A stretch of 64,000 bases of DNA from an uncultured Lachnospiraceae bacterium (GTDB taxonomy: Bacteria; Bacillota; Clostridia; Lachnospirales; Lachnospiraceae). Positions 50,882-61,101 of the stretch are shown here, piece by piece (position 1 is the stretch's first letter; every line of letters starts with the position of its first letter). The position numbers and the translations under genes are program-made. The notes beneath the pieces are model-generated. The model saw nothing but the letters and a program-made list of their open reading frames with translations. It did no database searches and was not told the DNA's origin. The stretch covers positions 33,639 to 97,638 of the forward strand of contig CANQNE010000002.1 in NCBI GenBank assembly GCA_947625135.1. The letters are read 5' to 3'.

Positions 50882-52606
50882 TCAAAATCCAATCAATGTG
50901 TATTTTCCATTATCGTCCAGCAACGTGAACACTGCGCCGGTATTGACCTCAACGCCATAAGAACCAAAGGCGCCATTGCCGGAATATATTTTATCTACCC
51001 GGTAATACTGGGTATCATTGATTGTCAGAATATCCTCACATCTGAATTCCGCTGTACCGGAATCCGGATCTGCAGCTTCGCCGGAATCATTCAGCAGCTC
51101 TCCGGAGGCAATCAGGCCGTCCCGCACAATGTTTATGGCCTCAGATTTTGTGACCGGCGCGCTGAAAATAAAATCGTATACTTTTTTGGCTACTTCGCTT
51201 GCAACTCCGTTCTGATTGATAAATATGATCGAAAAGATATGATTTCCCATGGGCATGGGAATACTTTCCGTATATTCCGGTGACTCTGCCGTAGGCACCG
51301 TTTCATCAAATGTGTAATAGGCCCTGCACCCGTCCGGAACGGTGACCTCAATATCCGTCAGCTCCCGGTAAGTGCCGCTGTTTGGCGATATCTCTGGTTT
51401 CTGAGGCGCCTCCGCCACGATTTCGTAATTTACAACGATATTCTGGCTCATCAGTCCGTTGGCATTCACTGCCATGGCATGAAAAACGGTATGGCCCTCC
51501 TCAAGCTGGATCGGCCCAGAATACAACCGGCTGTTTTCAGTGGCCTCGGTGTCATCTGTGGTATAATAGATCCTGTCCGCTTCTCCCGCGGTAATCTCGA
51601 TCATCAGTTTTTCATCATAAGTACCGGATTTGTAATTAAATACAGGCTGGTTCAGCAGATAGTCCTGAAACAGCTCCTGGGTGTCCTCGCCGGAAGCCTT
51701 ATTGGCGAGATCCAGTATCGCCTGCATATTGTTGTTGGATTCATAAATATTCAGCAGCTTCTGAATCGCTTCTTTGTTGCCTTTGTCAATATCCACCACC
51801 TGTTCAAAATAGAAAGCGGCGTTATTGTCAGAATGTTGGTCAAGATACAGATTTGCCAGCGCAAGCCTGCCTTCGATCCTGTCATTTTTGTTCCCGGCGG
51901 CGCTGATGGCCCGTTCATAGGCGCTTGCCGCTTTTGCCATATCCCCTGCATTTTCATATTCCACGCCCCGCCGGAACTGACTGGAATAAGAACTGTAGTG
52001 AGAATAAATAAACATGGCCGCAAGTCCCACCACCAGAATAAACAAAATCCCGCTGGCGATACCGATCACATTGACCATATTTTTGGCTGTCTCATCGTCA
52101 ATGCTTTCGTCCGTCAGATTATTCTTAAAAATCTTGATGGGATTGATCCATTTTGCCTTTTTCCGCTGTCTCTTTTCTTTTCTCTCCGCCTTTTCTTCGG
52201 AAGTATCCTCCCCGTACAGCGCAAGAAATTCATCGTCGGAAATGGCGTCCAGATCGATCTTTTTCCCCTGTGTTTCCGGCGCATCCTCCTGACTGCCCTC
52301 CGCCTTGTCCTCGGAGGCGCCCATGTCCTCCGTACTCTGCTGTTCTTCCATTTTCTTCAGATGCTCTCCGGCAATTTTTTCCGCAGAGGCAGTCGTCTGA
52401 TCCGCGCTTTCCAAGAGCTTTTCAGAGGTGTCCCGCAGCGCCTGTTCCAGCTCGCTGACCGGTTCTTTCTCCTGTCTGTTGGGGATCTTGATGCCTTCCA
52501 TCACTCTGGTGCTGTCCAGATTCTGTTCCTGTTGTGTTTCTTTGGTTCCAAGATCAATTACTTTGGTTTCCTGCTTTTTATCCACGTTTTTCTCATGCCC
52601 TTTCAT
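50882..52606 (-). CDS. Membrane protein with acidic cytoplasmic domain, TPR repeats and chitobiase-like C-terminal modules
   Basis: 574 residues from ATG at 52606, overlapping folD by 14 bases. Residues ~1-165 are charged, low-complexity and Glu-rich. A membrane helix lies at ~190-212 (IGIASGILFILVVGLAAMF). Outside, residues ~220-310 hold TPR-like repeats (AGDMAKAASAYERAISAAG). Two CHB_HEX_C/FN3-like beta modules follow (YYTTDDTEATENSRLYSGPI and YYTFDETVPTAESPEYTESI), then a terminal domain with TINDTQYYRVDKIY. Its function is unknown; the architecture suggests an envelope scaffold that binds partners on both sides. The position in the wall-synthesis run supports a cell-envelope role. Confidence 0.82.
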   Translation of the reverse strand: MKGHEKNVDKKQETKVIDLGTKETQQEQNLDSTRVMEGIKIPNRQEKEPVSELEQALRDTSEKLLESADQTTASAEKIAGEHLKKMEEQQSTEDMGASEDKAEGSQEDAPETQGKKIDLDAISDDEFLALYGEDTSEEKAERKEKRQRKKAKWINPIKIFKNNLTDESIDDETAKNMVNVIGIASGILFILVVGLAAMFIYSHYSSYSSQFRRGVEYENAGDMAKAASAYERAISAAGNKNDRIEGRLALANLYLDQHSDNNAAFYFEQVVDIDKGNKEAIQKLLNIYESNNNMQAILDLANKASGEDTQELFQDYLLNQPVFNYKSGTYDEKLMIEITAGEADRIYYTTDDTEATENSRLYSGPIQLEEGHTVFHAMAVNANGLMSQNIVVNYEIVAEAPQKPEISPNSGTYRELTDIEVTVPDGCRAYYTFDETVPTAESPEYTESIPMPMGNHIFSIIFINQNGVASEVAKKVYDFIFSAPVTKSEAINIVRDGLIASGELLNDSGEAADPDSGTAEFRCEDILTINDTQYYRVDKIYSGNGAFGSYGVEVNTGAVFTLLDDNGKYTLIGF

Positions 52607-53444
52607 TGATTTCCACAGAGGCCACACAATTACACATCAGCATTGCGATGGTCATAACGCCCACGCCTCCCGGAACCGGGGTAATGGCGCTGACCTTCTC
52701 CTTTACGTCCTCAAAATCAACATCTCCGCACAATTTATTTTCCGCGTTGCGGTGGATCCCCACGTCAATCACCACCGCGCCTTCCTTTACATATTCCTTC
52801 GTGATAAATTTCGGTTTTCCCAAAGCTGCGATCAGAATATCCGCTTTACTGGTGATTTCCTGCAGATCTTTTGTGCGGGAATGGGTCACCGTAACTGTCC
52901 CGTTCTCCCGCAGCAGCAACATAGACATGGGCTTGCCCACAATATTGCTGCGCCCGATCACCACACAATTCTTCCCGGCAATCTCAATGCCGGAACGCTT
53001 CAAAAGCTGGATCACACCTGCGGGCGTACAGGAGACAAACCCTTTCAGGCCGATACTGAGCGCGCCGACATTATAGGGATGAAAACCATCCACATCCTTC
53101 ATGGGCGAAATGGCCCGGATGATCTTATTCTCATCAATGTGGGCAGGCAGAGGAAGCTGTACCAAAATCCCGTTCACAGCCGGATCATTGTTCAGCCTGT
53201 CAACCAGCTGCAGCAGTTCCTCCTCGGTCACCGTCTCATCCAGTTCATAGGAAAGGGAACGGATCCCCACATACGCGCATGCCTTTTTCTTGTTATTAAC
53301 ATATACGCTGGAAGCCGGGTCACTGCCTACCTGCACTACCGCAAGGCAAATCTCAATTCCCCGCGCCTGATAAGCCGCGACCTGCTCCTTACACTCTTCT
53401 TTAATTTGCGCAGAAATTTTTCTGCCGTCAATAATCAATGCCAT
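52593..53444 (-). CDS. folD: Bifunctional methylene-THF dehydrogenase/methenyl-THF cyclohydrolase
   Basis: 283 residues from ATG at 53444, preceded by GGAGG. Conserved YVNNKKKACAYVGI with the catalytic lysine, VQLPLPAHID and the NADP-binding VVIGRSNIVGKPMSMLLL are present. It interconverts methylene-, methenyl- and formyl-THF and supplies the fhs-linked one-carbon pathway encoded immediately upstream. Confidence 0.97.
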   Translation of the reverse strand: MALIIDGRKISAQIKEECKEQVAAYQARGIEICLAVVQVGSDPASSVYVNNKKKACAYVGIRSLSYELDETVTEEELLQLVDRLNNDPAVNGILVQLPLPAHIDENKIIRAISPMKDVDGFHPYNVGALSIGLKGFVSCTPAGVIQLLKRSGIEIAGKNCVVIGRSNIVGKPMSMLLLRENGTVTVTHSRTKDLQEITSKADILIAALGKPKFITKEYVKEGAVVIDVGIHRNAENKLCGDVDFEDVKEKVSAITPVPGGVGVMTIAMLMCNCVASVEINERA

Positions 53445-53470
53445 TGGCTCCTCCAATCCTTTGTACCCTG

Positions 53471-55141
53471 TTAATATAATCCCGTGATCCTGCCCTTTTC
53501 ATCCACATCGATCCCGTTGGCCGCCGGCACCTTGGGAAGCCCGGGCATCGTCATCACAGAACCGGTAAGGGCAACTACAAAGCCTGCGCCGGAGGATATA
53601 TAAACCTCACGCACAGTCACTGTAAAGTTCTTCGGTCTTCCAAGGAGCGCGGGATCATCAGACAGAGAATACTGGGTTTTCGCCATGCAGACAGGCAGAT
53701 TCCCAAATCCCATATCCTCGATCTTTTTCAGCTCCGTCTCCGCAGCCGGGGCATAGACCACATCATCCGCGCCGTATATTTCCTTTGCCACCGTACGGAT
53801 CTTTTCCTTCAGCGGCAGGTCATCCTCATAGATCGGCTTAAAATGAGACTCTTTCGTTTCCAGCGTCCGCAGCACCGCGTTGGCAAGCTCCACGCCGCCT
53901 TCTCCTCCTTTTTCCCAGACCTCAGAAAGAGCAAATTCACAGTTTCTTTCCCGACAGAAATTGCGAATATATTCGATCTCTTTTTCTGTATCGGTGATAA
54001 AGGAGTTCAAAGTCACCACAATGGGAACGCCGTATTTCTGCAGATTTTCAATGTGCTTCTCCAGATTGGCGATTCCCTTTTCCAGCGCCTCCGGATTTTC
54101 TTCGGAAAGCCGGTCCTTTGCCACGCCGCCGTTGTATTTCAGCGCGCGCACCGTGGCAACCAGCACCACCGCATCCGGATGCAGCCCTGCCTTCCGGCAT
54201 TTGATATCAAAAAACTTCTCCGCGCCGAGATCCGCGCCGAAGCCTGCCTCCGTCACGGTAATATCCGCCAGTTTCAGCGCCGTCTTTGTGGCACGGATGC
54301 TGTTGCAGCCATGAGCAATATTGGCAAAAGGCCCGCCGTGTACAAGAACCGGCGTATGCTCCAGCGTTTGGATCAAATTTGGCTTGATAGCGTCCTTTAA
54401 CAGCGCAGCCATAGCGCCTGTAGCCTGCAGCTGTCCTGCCGTTACCGGATCCCCGTCCATGTTGTAGGCCACGATAATGCTGCTAAGCCGCTTCTTTAAA
54501 TCTTCCATGTTTTCCGCAAGGCAGAGAATGGCCATGATCTCGGAAGCCACGGTGATGATAAAATGATCTTCCCGCACAACGCCGTCGGTTTTTCGCCCAA
54601 GCCCCACAACAATGTTGCGCAGCACCCGGTCGTTCATATCTACACACCGCTTCCACACCACCTGTCTGGTGTCGATCCTAAGAAGGTTGCCCTGCTGAAT
54701 GTGATTGTCAAGCATTGCCGCCAGCAGATTGTTGGCGGAGGTAATGGCATGGAAATCCCCGGTAAAATGCAGGTTCAGATCCTCCATGGGCACCGCCTGG
54801 GCATAACCGCCTCCTGCCGCGCCGCCCTTCACACCAAAGCAGGGGCCGAGAGAAGGCTCTCTGAGTGCCACTACCGCCTTTTTCCCAAGTACGCCAAGGG
54901 CCTGTCCGAGGCCAACGCTGGTAGTCGTTTTTCCCTCACCCGCAGGAGTGGGATTGATGGCGGTCACCAGCACCAGCTTGCCGTCAGGGCGATCCTTCAC
55001 CTGTTCCCACAACTCATCTGACAGCTTGGCCTTATATTTGCCGTAATACTCCAGATGCTCCTCTCCAATATCAAGTTTTTTTGCCACCTCGCCGATAGGA
55101 AGCATCACTGCCTCCTGCGCAATCTGAATATCTGATTTCAT
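53471..55141 (-). CDS. fhs: Formate-tetrahydrofolate ligase
   Basis: 556 residues, standard length. The P-loop is [18 protein letters not shown], followed by [23 protein letters not shown] and the [17 protein letters not shown] signature; NPTPAGEG and [12 protein letters not shown] also fit. It forms 10-formyl-THF from formate, THF and ATP. With folD it covers the first steps of formate assimilation; it is needed for purines and, in acetogens, for the Wood-Ljungdahl methyl branch. Confidence 0.98.
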   Translation of the reverse strand: MKSDIQIAQEAVMLPIGEVAKKLDIGEEHLEYYGKYKAKLSDELWEQVKDRPDGKLVLVTAINPTPAGEGKTTTSVGLGQALGVLGKKAVVALREPSLGPCFGVKGGAAGGGYAQAVPMEDLNLHFTGDFHAITSANNLLAAMLDNHIQQGNLLRIDTRQVVWKRCVDMNDRVLRNIVVGLGRKTDGVVREDHFIITVASEIMAILCLAENMEDLKKRLSSIIVAYNMDGDPVTAGQLQATGAMAALLKDAIKPNLIQTLEHTPVLVHGGPFANIAHGCNSIRATKTALKLADITVTEAGFGADLGAEKFFDIKCRKAGLHPDAVVLVATVRALKYNGGVAKDRLSEENPEALEKGIANLEKHIENLQKYGVPIVVTLNSFITDTEKEIEYIRNFCRERNCEFALSEVWEKGGEGGVELANAVLRTLETKESHFKPIYEDDLPLKEKIRTVAKEIYGADDVVYAPAAETELKKIEDMGFGNLPVCMAKTQYSLSDDPALLGRPKNFTVTVREVYISSGAGFVVALTGSVMTMPGLPKVPAANGIDVDEKGRITGLY

Positions 55142-55165
55142 TTCTTTTCCTTCCTTTGTATTTTT

Positions 55166-57904
55166 TTATGCAATCTCTTCCAAAAGATTTTCAAAATCAG
55201 TCATGGACATCAGGATCTTACGGGGCTTGGTTCCTTCCTCCTCGCCCACAACGCCGGCCTCCGCCAGCTGATCCATGATCCGCGCCGCGCGGTTGAAGCC
55301 GATCTTAAACACCCGCTGCAGCATGCCGATGGAGGCCTTCTCCTTCTCGATAATAAATCTGCCCGCATCCGCAAAATATTCATCCCGCTCATCCCCGCCG
55401 CCGGTTGCACCGCCGCCGGTGAGCTGGATCTGACTCATCTTCTCTTCCACATCCCTGTTATAAACTACAGCCTGATTCTGCTCCTTTAAGAAGCGGATGG
55501 TATCGCCCACCTCCTGATCGGATACAAATGCACCCTGTACCCGGATGGGTTTTGGATAACCGCTGGGATAAAAAAGCATATCGCCGTTGCCAAGGAGTTT
55601 TTCCGCGCCGTTCATATCCAGAATGGTTCTGGAATCGATCCCGGAGGCCACTGACAGCGCAACTCTGGAAGGAATATTGGCCTTGATCAATCCTGTCACC
55701 ACATCCACGGAGGGACGCTGGGTAGCGATGATCATGTGAATACCCGCCGCTCTTGCCAGCTGTGCCAGCCGGCATATCGCATCCTCCACTTCTTTTGCGG
55801 CAACCATCATCAGATCCGCAAGCTCGTCGATGATGATCACGATCTTCGGCATCTTTTCCGGCCGCACTTCCCCCTCCTGCAGGGGAATATCCCTGAGAGA
55901 ATCAATCTTTGCATTATAACCGGCAAGATCTCTCACCTGCAGCTCCGCAAACTTCTTATACCGCTCCGACATTTCCGAAACCGCCCAGTTCAAAGCGCCT
56001 GCAGCCTTCTTCGGATCTGTCACCACAGGGATCATCAGATGCGGGATGCCATTGTATACGCCGAACTCCACCACCTTCGGATCGATGATTATAAACCGCA
56101 GCTCGCTGGGCTTTGCCCGGTAGAGCATACTCAGAATAATGGAATTGGTAAACACCGACTTTCCAGATCCGGTAGTGCCCGCTACAAGCATGTGGGGCAT
56201 TTTTGCCAGATCCGCAACGATCACCTTGCCGGAAATATCTTTGCCCGCCGGAAACGCCAGCACGGATCTGTTCTTCTTCAGTTCAGAAGATTCCAGCAGC
56301 TCCCGCAGACAAACGGCGGATTTCTCCCGGTTTGGCACCTCGATCCCCACCGCCGGTTTCCCGGGAATGGGGGCCTCGATCCTGATATCGGACACCGCCA
56401 GATTCAGCTTGATATCGTCAGCCAGCGAGACGATGCGGCTGACTTTCACTCCCACCTCCGGCTGCAGCTCATATCTGGTCACCGCAGGTCCGCAGCTTAC
56501 ATCCAGCACGGTCACGTTGACGCCAAAACTATGTAATGTCTCCTGGAGCTTCATGGCCGTTGCCCGAAGGGACGCATCCGAATCGCCCATCTGCCCCGTG
56601 CTTCCTCTCTTGAGCAGATCAAGGGGCGGAAAGCGGAAATTGTCATTTTCCAATATCTTTTCGCCGGATCGCACTTCGGAGGCAACCTCGTTCACCGCCT
56701 TGGCAGTGTCGGCGCCGGTAACCTGTTTTGGCGCCTTTTCTGTTTTTGCGGCGGCTGTCTGTGCCGTCTGCACCGTCTGCGCAGCCTCGCGGGAGACAGG
56801 CTCTCTCTTTCGTTTTCCCCTGTCGCCGGAAGCCTCCGTAATCAGCTTATCCGGATCTTCCAGATTAAACATCGTCTGTCTGCCGCCTCTTGTAATGGTA
56901 AAATCCTGCGGGGCGCGCCTATCCACTGATGCAGGAGCGACATTCCCGGCGGTTTGCCTGCCCTTCTCGATCCTCCCTGTGCCGGAGTCGGATCGACTCT
57001 GTCTCTGTTCCGGCGCAGGCTTTCGGCGCTGTGTCCTTCCGTCGGCGTCTCTCTTCAAATCCGTCATGGCAAAATCCGTATCTCTGCTCTGGGTTCTTGC
57101 CGCCATCATGGCAGAACGGCGTTTGGCTTCCTCCGTCTCCTGCTGTCTGCGGACGGCAAGCTCCTGCATCCGCTGTTCCCGGCGCCGCTGCTTTGTCTCA
57201 TACTGCAGCTCCCGCTGCTTATGACGGTATTCAATATCATCTTTTTTCTTTCTAAGCTGCTCCTTCTGGCGCAGCTGCGCTTTTCTCTTTCTCAGATCGG
57301 CGTCTCTTTTGGCTGACTCCGCAATTTTTTGTCCGCTTGTCCGGATCCCTTTAAAAATCGATTTTCTGGTAAGAATCACCAACGACAAAAGGGACAGGAT
57401 CACACAGATCACCACGCTGCCCGCCGTTCCCACCAGACCGGACAACCAGTAGGCGACCAGTCCGCCGAATACGCCTCCGCCTTTCTTAAAAAACATGGCA
57501 TGGGTGTAGTAATTCCCGATCTCGTCAGGACGAAATTCCATATCTTTTGTAACGATCTCACAGAGAATACAGAGAGAAAGAAACAAAAGCAGGCCGGCAA
57601 ACACCTTGGAAATCATTTTGACAGCATCTGCCCCGGCCACGATAAAAAACACACAGGCAAAAAGCAGAACCGGGAAAATATATGCCATAAAGCCAAATAT
57701 TCCGAAGAGCATGCCGCTGAACGCATCGGTAACTCTGCCGCCGATGCCGAACCCGCTGAGAAACAGAAGCAGGCAGATCCCCAGCATCACCAGCAGGAAA
57801 ATTTCCTGCCCCATACTCATCTGCTCCTGCTTTGCCCTGCCACCAGATTTTGATGAAGTTTTCTTTCGCCCCGTATTTTTTGTTTGCTTCTGCGCGGCTG
57901 CCAT
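55166..57904 (-). CDS. FtsK/SpoIIIE-type DNA translocase
   Basis: 912 residues. Four membrane helices (~30-190) are followed by a long basic, Arg/Gln-rich linker (~195-440). The RecA-like motor has Walker A AGTTGSGKSVFTNSII and Walker B IVIIIDELADLMMVAAKEVE. A C-terminal gamma winged helix (RAARIMDQLAEAGVVGEEEG) reads orienting DNA sequences. It pumps chromosomal DNA through the septum at division and, in spore formers, into the forespore. Whether this copy is the SpoIIIE or a vegetative paralogue cannot be told here. AGGAGG precedes the ATG. Confidence 0.95.
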   Translation of the reverse strand: MAAAQKQTKNTGRKKTSSKSGGRAKQEQMSMGQEIFLLVMLGICLLLFLSGFGIGGRVTDAFSGMLFGIFGFMAYIFPVLLFACVFFIVAGADAVKMISKVFAGLLLFLSLCILCEIVTKDMEFRPDEIGNYYTHAMFFKKGGGVFGGLVAYWLSGLVGTAGSVVICVILSLLSLVILTRKSIFKGIRTSGQKIAESAKRDADLRKRKAQLRQKEQLRKKKDDIEYRHKQRELQYETKQRRREQRMQELAVRRQQETEEAKRRSAMMAARTQSRDTDFAMTDLKRDADGRTQRRKPAPEQRQSRSDSGTGRIEKGRQTAGNVAPASVDRRAPQDFTITRGGRQTMFNLEDPDKLITEASGDRGKRKREPVSREAAQTVQTAQTAAAKTEKAPKQVTGADTAKAVNEVASEVRSGEKILENDNFRFPPLDLLKRGSTGQMGDSDASLRATAMKLQETLHSFGVNVTVLDVSCGPAVTRYELQPEVGVKVSRIVSLADDIKLNLAVSDIRIEAPIPGKPAVGIEVPNREKSAVCLRELLESSELKKNRSVLAFPAGKDISGKVIVADLAKMPHMLVAGTTGSGKSVFTNSIILSMLYRAKPSELRFIIIDPKVVEFGVYNGIPHLMIPVVTDPKKAAGALNWAVSEMSERYKKFAELQVRDLAGYNAKIDSLRDIPLQEGEVRPEKMPKIVIIIDELADLMMVAAKEVEDAICRLAQLARAAGIHMIIATQRPSVDVVTGLIKANIPSRVALSVASGIDSRTILDMNGAEKLLGNGDMLFYPSGYPKPIRVQGAFVSDQEVGDTIRFLKEQNQAVVYNRDVEEKMSQIQLTGGGATGGGDERDEYFADAGRFIIEKEKASIGMLQRVFKIGFNRAARIMDQLAEAGVVGEEEGTKPRKILMSMTDFENLLEEIA

Positions 57905-57936
57905 CTAAAGATTCCTCCTAACATTTCGATGCCATA

Positions 57937-58818
57937 TTATGCAAACAGACCGAAATGATACAAAATCGCCAACAGGCCCATGATAATACAATAAATGCCA
58001 AAATATTTAAATTTACGGTTCCTTACAAGAACCAGAACAAACTTGATGCAGATAAAACCTACCACGGCCGCCACGATCATACCTGCGATATAACAGCCGA
58101 TCTCTCCTCCTGAAAGGGACTCTGACGCAAGATCCTTAACATCCAGGATCGCTGCCCCAAGAATAGCCGGGATTGACATGATAAACGAATATTTTACTGC
58201 GAATCGCTTGTCAAAACCACTGAGCAGGCAGGCGGTGATCGTCGTCCCGGAACGGGAAATACCGGGCAGCGTCGCAATACCCTGCGCCACACCGATAGCC
58301 GCCGCGTTTTTATATGTAATATTCTTTGGGGTCTTCTTGCCGGAAACTGTTCTGTCTGCGATCATTAACAGACAGGCGGTAATCAGCAGGCAGACTCCGA
58401 TGATCAGCATGTTCTCACCCGCTTTCTCCACCAGATCCTTTCCCAGAAATCCGATTATCCCGGTGGGTATGGTGGAAACCAGCACCAGCACCACGAACTT
58501 GCGGTAGCTGCCGGAAACGATTTTGCGGTAACGCTTGTCTCCTCCGAAAAAGGTATTGGAGATCAGCGCTCCGATATTGGCGCAGCAGTCGATCACAATC
58601 TTGACGCCCTCCACTACCATTTTCTTGATATCCGCCCAATAGATAATGAATACCGCGATCAGCGTACCCACATGGAGCAAAATGTCAAAGGCCATTTTCA
58701 TATCCGTATTTACATGGAATACATTTTTGAAGATCGCCAGATGCCCGGAACTGCTCACCGGCAAAAACTCGGTCAATCCTTGTATGATACCCATCAGGAT
58801 CGCTTGCAACAGTGACAT
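57937..58818 (-). CDS. uppP: Undecaprenyl-diphosphatase (BacA type)
   Basis: 293 residues with about eight helices. The family motifs are GIIQGLTEFLPVSSSGHL at the start and the LPGISRSGTTI segment mid-protein with the catalytic Ser/Arg. It dephosphorylates undecaprenyl pyrophosphate so the lipid carrier can recycle, and confers bacitracin tolerance. It heads the long co-directional run down to the carboxypeptidase and has a strong promoter. Confidence 0.97.
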   Translation of the reverse strand: MSLLQAILMGIIQGLTEFLPVSSSGHLAIFKNVFHVNTDMKMAFDILLHVGTLIAVFIIYWADIKKMVVEGVKIVIDCCANIGALISNTFFGGDKRYRKIVSGSYRKFVVLVLVSTIPTGIIGFLGKDLVEKAGENMLIIGVCLLITACLLMIADRTVSGKKTPKNITYKNAAAIGVAQGIATLPGISRSGTTITACLLSGFDKRFAVKYSFIMSIPAILGAAILDVKDLASESLSGGEIGCYIAGMIVAAVVGFICIKFVLVLVRNRKFKYFGIYCIIMGLLAILYHFGLFA

Positions 58819-58896
58819 ATCAGAACCTCCTATTTATCATGTATTTCTTATTTTATGAAAAGAACGCATAATACTCCACTTTCCATAGTCCTGATT

Positions 58897-58925
58897 ATTA
58901 TAGCATTTATCTTTTCAAATGCCAA
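58897..58925 (-). promoter_or_regulatory. Housekeeping promoter for uppP and the long downstream run
   Basis: TTGGCA (58920-58925) and TATAAT (58897-58902) on the minus strand, 17 bp apart, with TGC giving an extended -10. It lies about 80 bp upstream of uppP. Confidence 0.75.
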
Positions 58926-58943
58926 TAACATTTCACTGTTTTT

Positions 58944-59657
58944 TCAATTTTGTTTTTTGTAAACCAATTGGTTCAGCTTGGAAAATGCGTCCGACATGCC
59001 GCCCACCTCATTGATGAGCCCTCTGTCCACTGCGTCCTGCCCTACCAGAATGGTGCCCAAGTCTTTGGTAAGGATTCCTGTGGCAAGCATCATCTGCTCC
59101 ACACGTGTCTTGGAAGTCCTGCTGTGAGAAGCGATAAACGATACGATCCGATCCTGAATCAGATTAAAATAGTCATAAGTCTGCGGCGCGCCGATCACCG
59201 TGCCGCTCATGCGCACCGGATGCAGGATCATGGTTCCCGTCGGCACAATATAGGAATAATCCGTAGCCACCGCCAGCGGTACGCCGATGGAATGACTGCC
59301 GCCCAGAACCAGACTGACGCTGGGCTTGCTCATGGAAGCGATCATCTCCGCAATGGCAAGCCCGCTTTCCACATCTCCGCCCATGGTGTGCAGCAGTACA
59401 AGCAGTCCCTGAATTTCCTCATTATCCTCTACTGCAGCCAGCTGAGGCAGAACGTGCTCATATTTTGTAGATTTGCTTGTGGAAGGCAGCACCTCATGAC
59501 CTTCGATCTCTCCTATGATAGAAAGAAGGTGAAGCTTACAGTTGCCCCGGGAATTTTCCAGCGTTACCTGCCCATATTTTTCAATGCGTTCGTCCTGCTC
59601 CTGCTGCTGACTTAACTTCTCATCCGTATTTTCATCATTCTTATTTTGCTCTGCCAT
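58944..59657 (-). CDS. ClpP-family protease TepA (translocation-enhancing type)
   Basis: 237 residues from ATG at 59657. After a charged, Glu/Gln-rich N-terminus of ~35 residues comes the ClpP/crotonase fold: LLVLLHTMGGDVESGLAIAE, the nucleophile loop VLGGSHSIGVPLA (Ser), the catalytic His in MILHPVRMSGTV and a conserved Asp region later. The exact hexamer GGSHSIG is typical of the TepA/YmfB group of Gram-positive spore formers. It was first linked to protein export in Bacillus and later to spore protein turnover. It is followed closely by the uppP promoter. Confidence 0.9.
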   Translation of the reverse strand: MAEQNKNDENTDEKLSQQQEQDERIEKYGQVTLENSRGNCKLHLLSIIGEIEGHEVLPSTSKSTKYEHVLPQLAAVEDNEEIQGLLVLLHTMGGDVESGLAIAEMIASMSKPSVSLVLGGSHSIGVPLAVATDYSYIVPTGTMILHPVRMSGTVIGAPQTYDYFNLIQDRIVSFIASHSRTSKTRVEQMMLATGILTKDLGTILVGQDAVDRGLINEVGGMSDAFSKLNQLVYKKQN

Positions 59658-59780
59658 TGCCTGCACTCCATTCCTTTACTGTTTTGGACGCAGTTGTTCC
59701 TGTGTCCATTGAAAAGTACAAATTTAGTATTTGCAGGCGAATGGATTTCATACATCTGATGTCGTGACAGGTTTTCACAG

Positions 59781-59816
59781 AAAAATGCGGCAGATCGGAT
59801 CTGACCTGCCGCATTA
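59781..59816 (-). terminator. Terminator of the CmpB-like gene
   Basis: AATGCGGCAG (59784-59793) and CTGCCGCATT (59806-59815) form a 10 bp stem followed on the minus strand by five T. Confidence 0.8.
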
Positions 59817-59843
59817 CCGCGCTTTCCGCACTGATCGCGGAAT

Positions 59844-60944
59844 TTATTTTTCATCAAAAACCATATTTGCAAATATGCGTTCCATTCGTTGATCCGGAAA
59901 ACGCTGATCAATAAAAGATTCAACCGCATTTGCAGGCGTTTTTCCCTGTACTCTGGCGGACCAGCGATACAGGGACAGCCCGGTGACCACAATATTGACT
60001 ACAAAAAATGCCGTCAGCGCCCATGTGATAATTTTTCCGGCCCTATTCGGCAGCTTTAATATCAGAGCGGCCATTCTTGGATAAATATTTTTGATCCAGA
60101 ACACTCCTAAAAATCCCCAAAAGACTGCGTAAAGCAGACAGATCCTTCCGTTCAGGTTAAAAGCCATGTCGCTATAATCCCATGATCTGGATCCCAGCAG
60201 CGTCTCCTGTCCCCATGAGCAGATATATTCCAGCGCACTTCCCGCAATCATGCCGCCCAGAAAGGAAACCCAGCTGCCTCTGTTCCGAAAGCGGTACAGC
60301 GTGACGGTGAGTACCACTGCGCCTGCGCCGTACAGCAGATTAAAAGGCCCATACACAAGACCGGAACGGCTTTCAATATGGCCCCAGCGGATCACACACC
60401 ATACCAGCTCGATCAGAACACCTACAAAGCTCCCTGTGAAACAGACAAGCAGCAGCTTATACAGGTTGATCCCGCTGGCAAAATGATGCAGCTTTTGCTC
60501 CGCACGGTCAATAACAGCGTTTGCAGGGGTAGGAGGGATCAGCTTCTTTTTCTTTCTGGACTTTTTCACATCCCGGAATCGGGCGGAAAGTTCGTCCTCC
60601 ATCTCTGCCGTTTGCCGATAAGTACGGATCAAATTGGCCGTGGTGCGCTTCAGGGAATGAATCTCATTTTCTACAGCCTGATCTAACTCCTCTGAATCTT
60701 CTTCATCCACCATACGGATATAATATTCGTTCAAACGTTTTTTGGAATTTTGTGTCTCATCCCAGAGCACGCAGCTTGCTTTTTCCAGCTCTGTAGGCAT
60801 GGAGATCTCCGTTTTTTCCTGATCGGTTCCGTTTTGTAAAAACTGACGTTTTCGCTTCTTCTTTTCCACGGTTTTCATTCTGCTATATAAAATCCCTTCA
60901 GTTGTTTTATATACTTTATTATTGTACCTGATTTTCATCAACAT
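59844..60944 (-). CDS. CmpB-like putative ABC transporter permease with cytoplasmic N-terminal extension
   Basis: 366 residues. The first ~150 are soluble, lysine- and glutamate-rich with coiled-coil character. The second half has five to six helices with the CmpB pattern: GVLIELVWCVIRWGHIESRSGLVYGPFN (read in parts), GGMIAGSALEYICSWG and SWDYSDMAFNLNGRICLLY. The WDY-x-x-MxFNLxGxIC motif matches the shorter relative at 12971-13447. No ATPase is nearby, so transport is unproven. The start is uncertain: ATG at 60944 and at 60938 both lack good sites, and an internal ATG at ~60878 is possible. Confidence 0.75.
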   Translation of the reverse strand: MLMKIRYNNKVYKTTEGILYSRMKTVEKKKRKRQFLQNGTDQEKTEISMPTELEKASCVLWDETQNSKKRLNEYYIRMVDEEDSEELDQAVENEIHSLKRTTANLIRTYRQTAEMEDELSARFRDVKKSRKKKKLIPPTPANAVIDRAEQKLHHFASGINLYKLLLVCFTGSFVGVLIELVWCVIRWGHIESRSGLVYGPFNLLYGAGAVVLTVTLYRFRNRGSWVSFLGGMIAGSALEYICSWGQETLLGSRSWDYSDMAFNLNGRICLLYAVFWGFLGVFWIKNIYPRMAALILKLPNRAGKIITWALTAFFVVNIVVTGLSLYRWSARVQGKTPANAVESFIDQRFPDQRMERIFANMVFDEK

Positions 60945-61054
60945 TTCAATATCAGAGAGTCAAATAAATAGCCCCGGATCTGATTTCCGGGGGACGCCCC
61001 ATTTAACTGAGTCTGGCGCCCATATTCCTTTGTTTTATCGTTGTTTTACATGAA

Positions 61055-61091
61055 GAAAAAAAAGAAAGGACGCTCCAAAAGGAGCGTCCTT
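61055..61091 (-). terminator. Terminator of the dockerin/zinc-ribbon gene
   Basis: AGGACGCTCC (61067-61076) and GGAGCGTCCT (61081-61090) form a perfect stem with an AAAA loop; the minus-strand 3' side is TTTCTTTTTTTTC. Confidence 0.85.
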
Positions 61092-61101
61092 ATGCTTTGT
61101 C

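Noticed and set aside
59658..59780. SigG-type promoter before the TepA gene
   Set aside because: A TGTATG and AATACTA pair can be found, but two mismatches in the -35 and poor context make it too weak to list.
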